From the NCBI GenBank assembly GCA_965221755.1, contig OZ244921.1, forward strand, positions 2,046,001 to 2,110,000: a stretch of 64,000 nt of DNA, read 5' to 3'. Source of the DNA: Azophilus sp965221755 (lineage in GTDB: Bacteria; Pseudomonadota; Gammaproteobacteria; Pseudomonadales; Azotimanducaceae). The notes below the pieces were generated by a model. It ran no database searches and was not told the origin of the DNA. It saw only the letters and a list, made by a program, of their open reading frames with translations. The translations under genes and the position numbers were made by a program. This document shows, piece after piece, positions 9,607 to 17,482 of this stretch (the first letter of the stretch is position 1; each line of letters opens with the position of its first letter).

Positions 9607-10015
9607 GGGATTCGCCTTAGCGCCTGCCCTTTTTGGTCTGCGGGGAGGGCATTCTACCGAATTGCATGAGTGGGTGCGTCGGATATGCGCCTCAACCCGA
9701 CTCCGCGAGCGGCAGCCTAAACTGGTTTGCCAGCCACAGCGAGTCGGTGCTTGTCGGTGCTGTCAGAGGCTCGGGCTTGGTGCGTGTGCCGCGATGGAAG
9801 TGCAGAGCGCCGATACTGGCTTTGGCGCTTTGGCTGAACTTCGCCTTGCTGCGCTGGCCGCATGGGTACGACATTGCTTCTTGGTGGGTGGGTTCTGGGA
9901 TAGGCGGTAGCTGCATCGGCCTGACACGTCCGCTTGCAAACGCTTCAAGCATCAACTTCTGCATCATCGCTGACGGCAGCGACGCGGCGGCCAACCGCGT
10001 CGGGGGCCGCTGGCA
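9607..10015. other. Junction between BREX operon and core chromosome, no supported gene
   Basis: 409 bases between brxF and htpX. Reading frames of 128 codons (plus, 9633–10019) and 100 codons (minus, 9692–9994) exist, but neither shows a recognisable family, hydrophobic pattern or good ribosome site, so I do not call them. This is the probable right border of the BREX island. I saw no attachment-site-like direct repeat or tRNA here. Confidence 0.5.
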
Positions 10016-10906
10016 TTAGGGTATCGGCGCCGCCTTCAGGGCATTGATGCGGGCGTCCAGCGGCGGATGGGAGGCGAACATCGCCCTCAAGCCTTGCCGG
10101 GCGCCGCTGGAGATGCCGAACGCGACCATGGTGTCGGGCATGCTGTTGGGCATTTCCTGGCCACGCTTGAGCCGCTCCAAGGCGGCGATCATTTTGGCGC
10201 GTCCGGCCAGCTTGGCGCCGGCCTCGTCGGCGCGGAACTCCCGCCGCCGGGAGAACCACATGACGATGGCGCTGGCGAGGATGGCCAGCACGATCTCCGC
10301 GATGATGGTGGTGATCCAGTAGCCGATGCCCAGCCCGCGCTCGTTCTTGAGCACCACGCGATCAACGACGAAGCCGATGATCCGCGCCAGGAACATCACG
10401 AAGGTGTTCACCACCCCTTGGATCAGGGTCAGCGTCACCATGTCGCCGTTGGCGACGTGGCCGATTTCGTGGCCGAGCACCGCTTCGATCTCATCTTGGT
10501 TCATGCCGTTCAACAGGCCGGCGCTCACTGCCACGAGCGCCTTGTTGCGGTTGGCCCCGGTGGCGAAGGCATTCGGCTCCTCGGCAGGGAAAATGGCCAC
10601 CTCCGGCATGCCGATGCCGGCCTTGCTGGCTTGGGCGGCGACGGTGTCAAGCAGCCAGCGCTCGGTGGCGTTGCCGGGCCGCTCAATGATTTGCGCCTTG
10701 GTGGACCACTTGGCGAGCCGCTTCGACAGCGCCAACGAGATGAACGCCCCGCCGAAGCCGAACAGGGCGCAGAACACCAGCAGCGCCCCGAGGTCGAGGT
10801 CAACGCCGTTGGCGGCCAGGATGCTCTCAAAGCCGAGCAGCCGGAAGGTGACGCTGGCCAGCACGATGATGGCCAGGTTGGTGGCGAGGAAGAGCAGGAT
10901 GCGCAT
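10016..10906 (-). CDS. htpX: Membrane zinc metalloprotease HtpX (M48 family)
   Basis: A 296-residue inner-membrane protease. Two hydrophobic segments lie at the N-terminus (ILLFLATNLAIIVLASVT; LLVFCALFGFGGAFISLAL). The zinc-binding HEIGH is in AVLGHEIGHVANGD near residues 142–155, followed by two more membrane segments (TFVMFLARIIGFVV; IIAEIVLAILASAIVMWF). The third zinc ligand is probably the Glu in FRADEAGA. HtpX degrades damaged membrane proteins with FtsH and is usually stress-induced. Length equals the family norm (~290). It is a single gene facing the BREX operon's upstream end in the same direction. Start ATG at 10906. Confidence 0.95.
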   Translation of the reverse strand: MRILLFLATNLAIIVLASVTFRLLGFESILAANGVDLDLGALLVFCALFGFGGAFISLALSKRLAKWSTKAQIIERPGNATERWLLDTVAAQASKAGIGMPEVAIFPAEEPNAFATGANRNKALVAVSAGLLNGMNQDEIEAVLGHEIGHVANGDMVTLTLIQGVVNTFVMFLARIIGFVVDRVVLKNERGLGIGYWITTIIAEIVLAILASAIVMWFSRRREFRADEAGAKLAGRAKMIAALERLKRGQEMPNSMPDTMVAFGISSGARQGLRAMFASHPPLDARINALKAAPIP

Positions 10907-11445
10907 CGGAGTTGCCTCGGCTGGTTTGCAGCCGTCCTATATAGGGGTTTTGTCAGCCGCATTCAATACCGCGAGCCTTGGCCGAGGACCAGGTTCGCTG
11001 GCGGCGTGGGTCAGGTTCCGGCAGTTCCTGGACCCGCACGGTGCCGCTGCCTGCCCCATGCCGTGCTGCGGCCGGCTTGGAGTCATCCAGCCGACGTGTC
11101 CTCCGAGCGGTAGCGTCCCGCCCTTGACCGAGTCCCGGGTGTGGGCGGGCTCAGAAACATACCGGAATCTGATCTAAGCGACGAGCGCGTGTGCCGGCTC
11201 AGGACATTTCGGAACTTTTCGCCTGCCGGATCAGGCAGCATCCTCGATCCCGACAAGATACTCGTTCGGGGTTCGGCAATCCAGCGCGGAGTTTCGCGCC
11301 AGCGAAACTCCATCCGCGACCGTCAGGTCGCGCGTGTGGCGATGGGACGGGGAAAGCGGCTAAAGTGGCGGCGGAGAAAACAGGGCCAGTCGATGAGCCG
11401 CACTGAAGAGCGCAACGTCCACGAGTCGGCATCAAGGAGACAGCC
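10907..11445. other. 539-base gap holding only dispersed-repeat copies
   Basis: No coding potential is supported. The gap contains a degenerate reverse-oriented copy of the dispersed repeat (about 11004–11030) and the most complete direct copy (11147–11335). The end of the gap carries the leader of the downstream oxidoreductase gene, with AAGGAG at 11433–11438 about 7 bases before the ATG. Confidence 0.6.
11147..11335 (+). repeat. Dispersed mosaic repeat, two-part copy
   Basis: The head module (CAGAAACATACCGGAATCTG followed by ATCTAAGCGACGAGCGC, 11152–11188) is identical over about 44 bases to the copy at 45450. A second, degenerate head (GGCTCAGGACATTTCGGAAC) starts near 11196. The tail module is the perfect palindrome GGAGTTTCGC/GCGAAACTCC (11288–11311) followed by the hairpin GCGACCGTCAGGTCGCG. 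Modules recur in different combinations elsewhere in the window. Confidence 0.85.
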
Positions 11446-12498
11446 ATGAGGATATCGATCAGCGCGCACTACTCGCGCGGCAGCATTGCGGAGCAGGCCG
11501 ATGAATTGCGGGAGCTCGAAAAAGCCGGCGCCGACTGCATCTGGGTGGCGGAGTCCTACTCCTTTGATTCGATCAGCGCCTTGGGCTATCTGGCCGCAGT
11601 AACGGAAAAAGCCACCCTCGCATCGGGAATCGTCAACATCTACAGCCGCACGCCGGCGCTCCTGGCCATGACCGCCGCGGGCATGGATGCGATCTCGAAG
11701 GGACGCTTCATGCTCGGCCTCGGAGCCTCCGGTCCGCAGGTCGTGGAGGGGTTTCATGGCGTGCCTTACGATGCCCCCTTGACGCGGATGCGGGAGGTCA
11801 TGGACATCTGCCGCGCGGTGTGGCGGCGGGAGGACAAGCTCACTTACCAAGGGAGGAAGCACAGGGTGCCGCTCCCCGCCGACCAAGGCACCGGTCTGGG
11901 CAAGCCATTGAAGATCATCAATCGTCCGGTGCGGGAGGCGATTCCGATCGCCTTGGCAACGCTTGGCGCGAAAAGCGTGGCAATGACGGCGGAGAAGGCC
12001 GAAGCCTGGCTCCCGGCCTTCTTCAACCCGCGACATGCTGACGGCCTGTGGGGCAATGCGCTTAGGGACGGGATGAGGAAGCGGGCTCCGGAACTGCCGC
12101 CGCTGGAGGTGTTCGCGGGCGGCGCCGTGGGCATTGGCGAAGGCTTGGAGGCGCAGCGGGATCTGGCTCGACCGCGCACGGCGCTCTACGTGGGCGGCAT
12201 GGGGGCCAAGGACAAGAACTTCTACAACCAGATCTTTCGCCAGTACGGTTACGAGAAGGAGGCGGAGACGATTCAAGAGCTTTACCTTTCAGGGCGCAAG
12301 TCCGAAGCCGAAGCCCAAGTGCCGCAGCGCTATCTGGACGAGACCTCCCTCATCGGCCCGGAAGGGTACGTGCGCGATCAGATTCAAGCCTACCGAGAGG
12401 CGGGCGTCACCTGCCTGTCCGCATCATTCATGGGCACGACGACCGCGCAACGGGTGCGGCAGTGTGACGAACTCAGAAACCTGTTGGAGAAGATTTAG
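11446..12498 (+). CDS. LLM-class F420-dependent oxidoreductase (luciferase-like TIM barrel)
   Basis: A 350-residue protein of the bacterial luciferase-like monooxygenase superfamily. It opens MRISISAHYSRGSIAEQADE, with GADCIWVAESYSFDSISALG near residues 28–48 and the glycine-rich MLGLGASGPQVVEGFHG near 88–105; these are typical of F420-dependent LLM oxidoreductases (TIGR03559-like). Such enzymes reduce or oxidise small organic substrates in the cytoplasm with reduced F420 or FMN. The actual substrate cannot be read from the sequence. ATG at 11446 has AAGGAG 7 bases upstream. It stands alone between two repeat-bearing gaps. If the F420 assignment is right, the organism should make or import F420. 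Confidence 0.85.
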   Translation: MRISISAHYSRGSIAEQADELRELEKAGADCIWVAESYSFDSISALGYLAAVTEKATLASGIVNIYSRTPALLAMTAAGMDAISKGRFMLGLGASGPQVVEGFHGVPYDAPLTRMREVMDICRAVWRREDKLTYQGRKHRVPLPADQGTGLGKPLKIINRPVREAIPIALATLGAKSVAMTAEKAEAWLPAFFNPRHADGLWGNALRDGMRKRAPELPPLEVFAGGAVGIGEGLEAQRDLARPRTALYVGGMGAKDKNFYNQIFRQYGYEKEAETIQELYLSGRKSEAEAQVPQRYLDETSLIGPEGYVRDQIQAYREAGVTCLSASFMGTTTAQRVRQCDELRNLLEKI

Positions 12499-12870
12499 GG
12501 GACGCCCGGGCTCGTCCCCTCACCGCCGGCGGCAGGCCGCTGGCGCTCCCCGGCTGAGGGCTCAGCGGAGCCATGCGGCGACACCCTCTAGCTTGCCCGA
12601 GAACATGGCCGGGCCAACTGCATAACGTGCCGGAAGCTCTCGACGATTTCACAATCGCCCTTCGGCAGGAATGAAAGCGGCGAAATTCCAGCGGGTCGCC
12701 GACGCCGCCCGTCTCGTCAGCGACAATCCCGCTCAAAACGATCCAGCCGCATTGGTCGATTCCTGTCGCGCAGGACTTGCACATGCTCCTGAATGTGCTT
12801 GACGGCCTCGCGCCTGCGTCCTCTTGCTGTGAGGTTGGGGCGGCGAGGACCACACAATCCCGCTGCACCG

Positions 12871-13110
12871 TCAATGCCAGTCCTGTCGCCACGCTTGGCA
12901 TTCGGCGGGCAGCAGGCGGCAGCGCGCGATGTTGCCTTCGTGGAGGCTCATCATCTCGGTCTCCACGACCTCCACGAATCGCGCATGGTCCGCCGTTGAC
13001 ACCTGCTCCGCCGCGCGTTCCCGCGCCCGTGCGGTAATTTGCCTTTTGCTGTCGCAAACGGCGTCGGCAGCGGCGACCTTCCAATTGCCTCCGTGCGGGT
13101 TTAAGAACAT
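12871..13110 (-). CDS. Small hypothetical protein, DUF2188-like start, possibly a remnant
   Basis: A 79-codon frame. Its opening NPHGGNWKVAAADAVCDSKR has the H-GG-W-V pattern seen in DUF2188 proteins, which are short and of unknown function. The rest (FVEVVETEMMSLHEGNIARC) reads like a real helix but not like DUF2188. The ATG at 13110 lies inside a dispersed repeat copy, so the true N-terminus may have been replaced by repeat sequence. It could be a fused remnant of two small genes. Support is codon-like composition only. Confidence 0.3.
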   Translation of the reverse strand: MFLNPHGGNWKVAAADAVCDSKRQITARARERAAEQVSTADHARFVEVVETEMMSLHEGNIARCRLLPAECQAWRQDWH

Positions 13111-13172
13111 ATCGAGCCTGACCCGCGCGACGGCAGCGGAGTTTCGCGCCAGCGCACCCGCGCAGCGGGCGC
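13098..13172 (+). repeat. Dispersed mosaic repeat, degenerate copy
   Basis: Contains AAGAACATATCGAGCCTGAC (diverged head), then GGAGTTTCGCGCCAGCG (half of the palindrome) and a CACCCGCGCAGCGGGCGCG-type hairpin. It overlaps the start of the small frame at 12871–13110 and lies just downstream of the PatB-like gene. Confidence 0.7.
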
Positions 13173-13225
13173 GCAGCCTCTTGCAGCTCGACCGGAACAT
13201 TGCCAAGAGCGCCCAATGCAGGACG

Positions 13226-14374
13226 CTACGCCGGCCGCGCGGCATCGATGGCGGCGCCGAATCGAGCCAGGCCCTCCTCCAGCAGCGGGCGCGGGCAGCC
13301 GAAGTTGAAGCGCACGAAGCCGGGGCCGCCGAAGGCGGCGCCGTCGGAAAGGCCGACCCCGAAGCGCTCGAAGTGCGCATCGGGATCGGCCAAGCCTAGG
13401 TCGCGCACATCGATCCAAGCGAGGTAGGTGCCTTCCACCGGCGTCATGCGCGGGCCGGCCACTGCCAGCACCCGTTCATGGTTGCCGCGCAGATAGGCGA
13501 GCAGGCGCTCGAGCCAGCCGCTTTGGTCGTTGAAGGCCGCTTCCGAGGCGGCGTGGGCCAAGGGTCCAATCGAGGGCGTCAAGCCGCGGCGGGCCTTGTT
13601 GAAGCGCCGCCTTAAGCCCGCATCGGGGATCACCGCCACCGCGCAGGAAAGGCCCGGCACGTTGTAGGCCTTGGTGGCGGCATAGAGCGAGATGCTGCGC
13701 GCAGCGATTTCGGCGTCGAGGCTGGCGATGGGCCGGTGGCTGGCTTGCCGGTCGAGCAGAATGGGGCAGTGGATCTCGTCGGAGCAGATCACCAAGCCGC
13801 GCCGCGCTGCGAAAGCCGCCAGTTCCCGCAGCTCAGCTTGGTCATGGACTCGTCCGGTGGGGTTTTGCGGGTTGGCGATCATCAGGATGCGGGTGTCGGC
13901 GTCGGTGGCGGCTTCAAGGGCGTCGATGTCCATCACCCAGCGATCCCCGTCGCGCGCCATCGGCACCTCGATGGCGCGCTGCCCCGCATTGGCGGGAACG
14001 GCGCGGAAGGGATAGTACACCGGGGTGGGAATGAGCGCGCCGCCGCCGGGCTGCGCGGTGGCCATGGCGGCGAGATTGAGGCCGGTGACCACGCCGGGAA
14101 TCCACGCCAGCCACTCCTCGGGCACCTGCCAACGGTAGTTGCGCTCCAGCCAGCCCTGGAAGGCGGCGACCAAGCCGTCGGGAACGCGCGTGTAGCCGAA
14201 GATCGGGTGCTCGATCCGGGCGCGGAGCGCGTCGAGCAGGAAGTCCGGCGCCTCGAAGTCCATGTCGGCCACCCAGAACGGCAGCACGTCCCGGCCTTGG
14301 TACTTGTCCCACTTGGCGCTGCTGGTGCCGCTGCGGTCGATGCGGCGGTCGAACTCGGTCATGGTCCTAGTCAT
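13226..14374 (-). CDS. patB: PLP-dependent C–S lyase, MalY/PatB family (cystathionine beta-lyase-like)
   Basis: A 382-residue fold-type I aminotransferase-like enzyme. It opens with FDRRIDRSGTSSAKWDKY and FWVADMDFEAP, the signature opening of MalY/PatB proteins. ANPQNPTGRVHD near residue 170 and CSDEIHCPI near 200 supply PLP-binding residues; the Schiff-base lysine is in YAATKAYNVPGLSCAV near residue 230. The family cleaves the C–S bond of cystathionine or cysteine conjugates, giving pyruvate, ammonia and a thiol. Which substrate is used here cannot be told from sequence. ATG at 14374; an internal ATG four codons later is possible. It is monocistronic and divergent from grxD across a repeat copy. 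Confidence 0.85.
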   Translation of the reverse strand: MTRTMTEFDRRIDRSGTSSAKWDKYQGRDVLPFWVADMDFEAPDFLLDALRARIEHPIFGYTRVPDGLVAAFQGWLERNYRWQVPEEWLAWIPGVVTGLNLAAMATAQPGGGALIPTPVYYPFRAVPANAGQRAIEVPMARDGDRWVMDIDALEAATDADTRILMIANPQNPTGRVHDQAELRELAAFAARRGLVICSDEIHCPILLDRQASHRPIASLDAEIAARSISLYAATKAYNVPGLSCAVAVIPDAGLRRRFNKARRGLTPSIGPLAHAASEAAFNDQSGWLERLLAYLRGNHERVLAVAGPRMTPVEGTYLAWIDVRDLGLADPDAHFERFGVGLSDGAAFGGPGFVRFNFGCPRPLLEEGLARFGAAIDAARPA

Positions 14375-14393
14375 CGTCGTCCCCCTCTGCGCG

Positions 14394-14482
14394 GGCCCAG
14401 AAACATTCCGGAATCTGGCTCAAGCGACTGGCACGGAGCTTCGCGCAGCGAAACTCCAACGCGCCCGCCTCGCGGGCGCGCA
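14394..14482 (+). repeat. Dispersed mosaic repeat, contiguous copy
   Basis: Reads head (CAGAAACATTCCGGAATCTG, then GCTCAAGCGACTGGC), palindrome (GGAGCTTCGCGCAGCGAAACTCC, one arm changed) and the GCGCCCGCCTCGCGGGCGCG hairpin in a single block. It fills the gap between the divergent patB and grxD genes and so may lie in or near both promoters. Confidence 0.85.
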
Positions 14483-14531
14483 ATTGCCTTACAATGCTCG
14501 CCAATCCCATCCACGAGGTAAAGGCACGAAT

Positions 14532-14867
14532 ATGGCTAATGCAACCACGGACTCGGTGCTGGCCACCATCAAGCAGCAGATTGAGGAAAACCCCATCATT
14601 CTCTACATGAAGGGATCGCCGGGCGCCCCCCAGTGCGGATTTTCGGCGCAGACGGTGCAGTGCCTGGCGGCCTGCGGCGAGCGTTTCGCCTACGTGGACA
14701 TCCTAGGCAATCCGGAAATCCGCGCCACCTTGCCGGGCTACGCCGACTGGCCCACCTTCCCGCAGCTTTACGTCAAAGGCGAACTGATTGGCGGCTGCGA
14801 CATCGTCACCGAGATGTTCGAGAGCGGCGAACTCGAGCCGTTGATCAAGGAAGCCGTAGCCGCTTAG
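14532..14867 (+). CDS. grxD: Monothiol glutaredoxin, Grx4/GrxD family
   Basis: A 111-residue protein with the CGFS active site (C35–S38 in PQCGFSAQT) and the glutathione-binding WPTFPQLYVKGELIGGCDIV near residues 75–95. Monothiol CGFS glutaredoxins bind a [2Fe–2S] cluster with glutathione and hand it to iron–sulphur client proteins. That fits a genome with the Fe–S-rich Rnf complex, Nth, and Mrp in this window. Length is normal for the family. I chose ATG at 14532 because it gives the canonical length. GAGGTAAAGG lies 5–18 bases upstream. The open frame extends further upstream, but only through repeat sequence. Confidence 0.95.
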   Translation: MANATTDSVLATIKQQIEENPIILYMKGSPGAPQCGFSAQTVQCLAACGERFAYVDILGNPEIRATLPGYADWPTFPQLYVKGELIGGCDIVTEMFESGELEPLIKEAVAA

Positions 14868-14888
14868 GCGCCAGCGCCCAACGCCCGG

Positions 14889-15536
14889 TTATTTGCGGGA
14901 CAGGACACTAGCCTTCAGCCAAGCGGCCCGCTCGCCGAGCGCCTCGCCCCAACCATTGACGATCGCGCAAAACAGCATGGCGCAGCGCTCGGCGTCGTAC
15001 AGGGCGCCGTGCGCCTGTTCCTTGTCGTAGTCGATGCCGGCTCGGGCGCAGGCCTCGCGCAGCACGGTGTGGCCGTAGGCCACGGCGCCCAAGGCGGCGG
15101 TGTCGATGGTGCTGAACGGATGGAAGGGGTTGCGCTTGACCCCCGCCCGCTTGGCGGCGGCGTGCATGAAGCCGGCATCGAAGGCCGCGTTGTGGCCCAC
15201 CAGAATGCCGCGATGGCAGCCGTGGCGCTTGATGGCGGCGCGGGCCATCTTGAATAGCTGCTTGATGACCTCCGCTTCCGGGATGGCCCGCCGTGCCGGG
15301 TCGTTCAGGTCGATGCCGGTCACGCGCAGGGAGTCGGGATTGATCAGCGCCTTCGGAAACGGCCGGACCGGCCACCGGTGGCGACCGTCGATCACCAGAT
15401 TGCCGTCGTCGAACCGCAGCGTCAGGGCCGCGATTTCCAGCAGGCCGTGGCACTCAGGGTCGAAGCCGCTGGTTTCCACGTCCACCACCACGGGCAGGAA
15501 GCCGCGAAATCGGTTTGCCATGCTGACTTCGCTCAT
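14889..15536 (-). CDS. rnt: Ribonuclease T, DEDD 3'–5' exoribonuclease
   Basis: A 215-residue exoribonuclease that trims tRNA and other stable RNA 3' ends. The DEDD residues are visible: VVVDVETSGFD near 17–26, LVGHNAAFDAGFMHAAAKR near 123–141, and HGALYDAERC near 182–191. The opening MANRFRGFLPVVVDVE is typical of the family. Two starts are possible, ATG 15536 (MSEVSMANR) and ATG 15521; I give the longer. Upstream of 15536 the frame continues only through a repeat cluster and is not coding. The last codons, Ser-Val-Leu-Ser-Arg-Lys, coincide with a copy of a second short repeat (14893–14910). Confidence 0.93.
   Translation of the reverse strand: MSEVSMANRFRGFLPVVVDVETSGFDPECHGLLEIAALTLRFDDGNLVIDGRHRWPVRPFPKALINPDSLRVTGIDLNDPARRAIPEAEVIKQLFKMARAAIKRHGCHRGILVGHNAAFDAGFMHAAAKRAGVKRNPFHPFSTIDTAALGAVAYGHTVLREACARAGIDYDKEQAHGALYDAERCAMLFCAIVNGWGEALGERAAWLKASVLSRK
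14893..14910 (-). repeat. Short repeat TAGTGTCCTGTCCCGCAA
   Basis: Matches TAGTGTCCGGTCCCGCCAA at 33093–33111 and TAGTGTCATGTCCCGCCA at 35986–36003 (minus strand). Here it encodes the C-terminal residues of RNase T. Confidence 0.6.
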
Positions 15537-15574
15537 TGAGCGACCTAAACAGGTTGCTGCTGATAAAACAAGCC

Positions 15575-15757
15575 CGCGCGACCTGACGGTCGCGGATGGA
15601 GTTTCGCTGGCGCGAAACTCCGTTGCCGTTGCGTGGGTCGGGTTCCGAAATGTTTCTGAGCCCGTGCGCCCGCAATGCGGGCGCGTTGGAGTGTCGCTGG
15701 CGCGAAACTCCACGCACGTCGCTTAGGTCGGATTCCGATATGTTCCTGAGCTCGCAC
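15575..15757 (-). repeat. Dispersed mosaic repeat, two reverse-oriented copies in tandem
   Basis: The first copy has GCGCGACCTGACGGTCGCG, GGAGTTTCGCTGGCGCGAAACTCC-type palindrome and a head (GGTTCCGAAATGTTTCTGAG). It is followed by a GCGCCCGCAATGCGGGCGCG hairpin, a second palindrome (GGAGTGTCGCTGGCGCGAAACTCC-type) and a second head (GGATTCCGATATGTTCCTGAG-type). It occupies the whole region upstream of rnt and downstream of the DUF4143 gene. Confidence 0.85.
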
Positions 15758-15793
15758 AGCGCTGGCCCGCATGTTCCGCCAACTTCCGCTTTG

Positions 15794-17119
15794 TCAAAAG
15801 GGCTTCCTTGATAGGCGGGCTAGAAACTGCGCATGGTAAAGCGGCCACGTCTCGATGGGACCGGAGGAGCGGCTCCCCGGAGCGCCGATCAGCTTGATGG
15901 CCCGGGCGGGGGCGTAGCGGTCGATGTAGGCGCTCAAGCTGCGGGCGCGGGTGCGGCTGCTGCTTTTCACCTCCACGGGAATCACCCGGCCCTCACGGTC
16001 GCGAATGAGAAACTCGATTTGAGAGCGTGCCTCAAACCAACCGTAGCAGGGTTGGCGGCAGTGGGCGCCAAGTTCCGTTCGGACGAAGTTCTCGGCGATG
16101 TAGCCCTTGTGGGCCGCGCTTTGCGCCCGTTGGTCCGTGTAGGTCATGCCGAGCATGTGCCCGAGCAGGCCCACGTCGAACAGGTATAGACGGAAGCGGT
16201 TGGCCTTGATCCGAGCCTGCAACGGCGGGTCAGGCCGCCCTTGCACGGGGAAGCACTTCCACAGCAGCCGCGCCTTTTCCAACCAATCGATGGGCCCCGC
16301 CAATTCCCGGTAGCGCTGCTTTTGGGGGACGACTCTCTTGAATCGATAGCGCGCCACTGACCCGTCCCGGCAAGCGGCGAGTTGCATCGGCACGCTCTCG
16401 AACACCCGTTCGATGTGCTGCGCGTCATGGATGCCGGCGTGCTTGCCGAAGTCCCGGCGGTAGCCGTTGACGAGATTGCGGTGAATGCGCGTCACTTGGG
16501 CGGTGCGCTCAAGAAGGCGTTGGCCCGGTTCAAACCAAGCCGCCACCGCTTCGGGCATGCCGCCGACGAAGTAGTAGTCGAGCAATCGCGGCCAGAGCTG
16601 TTGATGCACTGTGCCGCTTTGCCGCTGGGCGCGGTAGGCTCCAAGGAGCGGCTCCCGCCCTGCGGCCATCAGGAACTCCTCGAAACACAGGGGAAAGAGG
16701 GCCAGTTCATCCACCTTGCCAACCGGAAATGATCGAAGCAGGCCAATGTTCGACCCCGATGCGCAGACGAAGGCTTGCGGCAGCCGCTCCGCAAAGTACT
16801 TCAGGGCATCCACGGCCTGCTGGCATTCACCGACCTCATCAAGGAACAGCAAATCCCGCTTGATGTCGATGCGCTGGGCCAACTCGATCTCGATGTTGTC
16901 GATGATCGTGGCGGGATCCAGGCTCTCGGCGAACAAGGCCGAAAGCTGGGGATTGGCTCGGAAGTCAAGCCAATGCACCTCGCGGAACTCCCGCGGGCCG
17001 AATTGCCTGCCGATCAACCAGGACTTGCCGACCTGCCGGGCGCCGTCGAGCAGCAAAGGCTTGCGCACAGTCTGCTGCTTCCAGGCCAGCAGTCGTTCGT
17101 AGGCGAGGCGTTCGAGCAT
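15794..17119 (-). CDS. AAA ATPase with DUF4143 nuclease-like C-terminus
   Basis: A 441-residue protein of the AAA_14/DUF4143 family. Walker A is LLLDGARQVGKSWLI near residues 22–36, and Walker B is DLLFLDEVGE near 88–97. The family sensor-like CASGSNIGLL and PLCFEEFL follow. The C-terminal DUF4143 part has GYIAENFVRTEL near 345, then IEFLIRDREGRVIPVEVKSS near 370–390, which matches the restriction-endonuclease-like E...V-E-V-K core. Function is unknown; the genes are common, often multi-copy and mobile, and are suspected of toxin-like or nucleic-acid roles. Monocistronic. A perfect inverted repeat 63–117 bases upstream is the likely control site. Confidence 0.8.
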   Translation of the reverse strand: MLERLAYERLLAWKQQTVRKPLLLDGARQVGKSWLIGRQFGPREFREVHWLDFRANPQLSALFAESLDPATIIDNIEIELAQRIDIKRDLLFLDEVGECQQAVDALKYFAERLPQAFVCASGSNIGLLRSFPVGKVDELALFPLCFEEFLMAAGREPLLGAYRAQRQSGTVHQQLWPRLLDYYFVGGMPEAVAAWFEPGQRLLERTAQVTRIHRNLVNGYRRDFGKHAGIHDAQHIERVFESVPMQLAACRDGSVARYRFKRVVPQKQRYRELAGPIDWLEKARLLWKCFPVQGRPDPPLQARIKANRFRLYLFDVGLLGHMLGMTYTDQRAQSAAHKGYIAENFVRTELGAHCRQPCYGWFEARSQIEFLIRDREGRVIPVEVKSSSRTRARSLSAYIDRYAPARAIKLIGAPGSRSSGPIETWPLYHAQFLARLSRKPF

Positions 17120-17182
17120 TGAACGGATTCTTCCAGTTCGGGGCTAATGCAGCTTACGATGCCATTGCCGGTTATCTTTTTC

Positions 17183-17236
17183 CACTTTTAGGCGCATAAA
17201 AAAGGGAAATCATACATTTTTGTGCGCCTAAAAGTG
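17183..17236. promoter_or_regulatory. Perfect 14-bp inverted repeat upstream of the DUF4143 gene
   Basis: CACTTTTAGGCGCA (17183–17196) and TGCGCCTAAAAGTG (17223–17236) are exact reverse complements around a 26-base A+T-rich spacer. It lies in the most A+T-rich stretch of this part of the window, between the DUF4143 start (17119) and argG (17483). It could be a dimeric repressor operator or a cruciform-forming element. The rest of the 363-base gap up to argG shows nothing I can name. Confidence 0.6.
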
Positions 17237-17482
17237 TCGCTTCATCCTTTTTGACCCTTTGTGTTTTAGTGGCTCAGTTTGGCTCACGTCACCGTCGTGA
17301 TTCGGCTGAGAGCGGTACGCCCTTCGCTTCGGGAATCTCGTCTCTCGCCTGACGCGGGCGTTTCGCCCCGCTCAAGCCCAGCCAAAGTCGTGCCGAGCCA
17401 CCGCGTTTCTCCAATAGCCACCCGTTGGCCACCTTGGGTATCATGCACAGCCTTTTCCAGACTGGCGTTCGCCGCACCGCAG

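Larger units (their letters stand above)
12499..13225. other. 727-base gap with decayed coding sequence
   Basis: No intact gene longer than ~80 codons is supported. Minus-strand fragments in different frames (EAVKHIQEHVQVLRDRNRP near 12760–12820; EIVESFRHVMQLARP near 12610–12650) look like broken coding sequence, but I cannot assign a family. The right part holds the small frame at 12871–13110 and a repeat copy at 13098–13172. Confidence 0.4.

Noticed and set aside
9633..10019. Possible genes in the gap between brxF and htpX
   Set aside because: Neither strand shows a recognisable protein, a ribosome site or a conserved pattern.
10067..11113. A 348-codon plus-strand frame antisense to htpX
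   Set aside because: Its translation is His/Gly/Ala-rich with no motif, the typical by-product of high G+C codon use opposite a well-supported gene.
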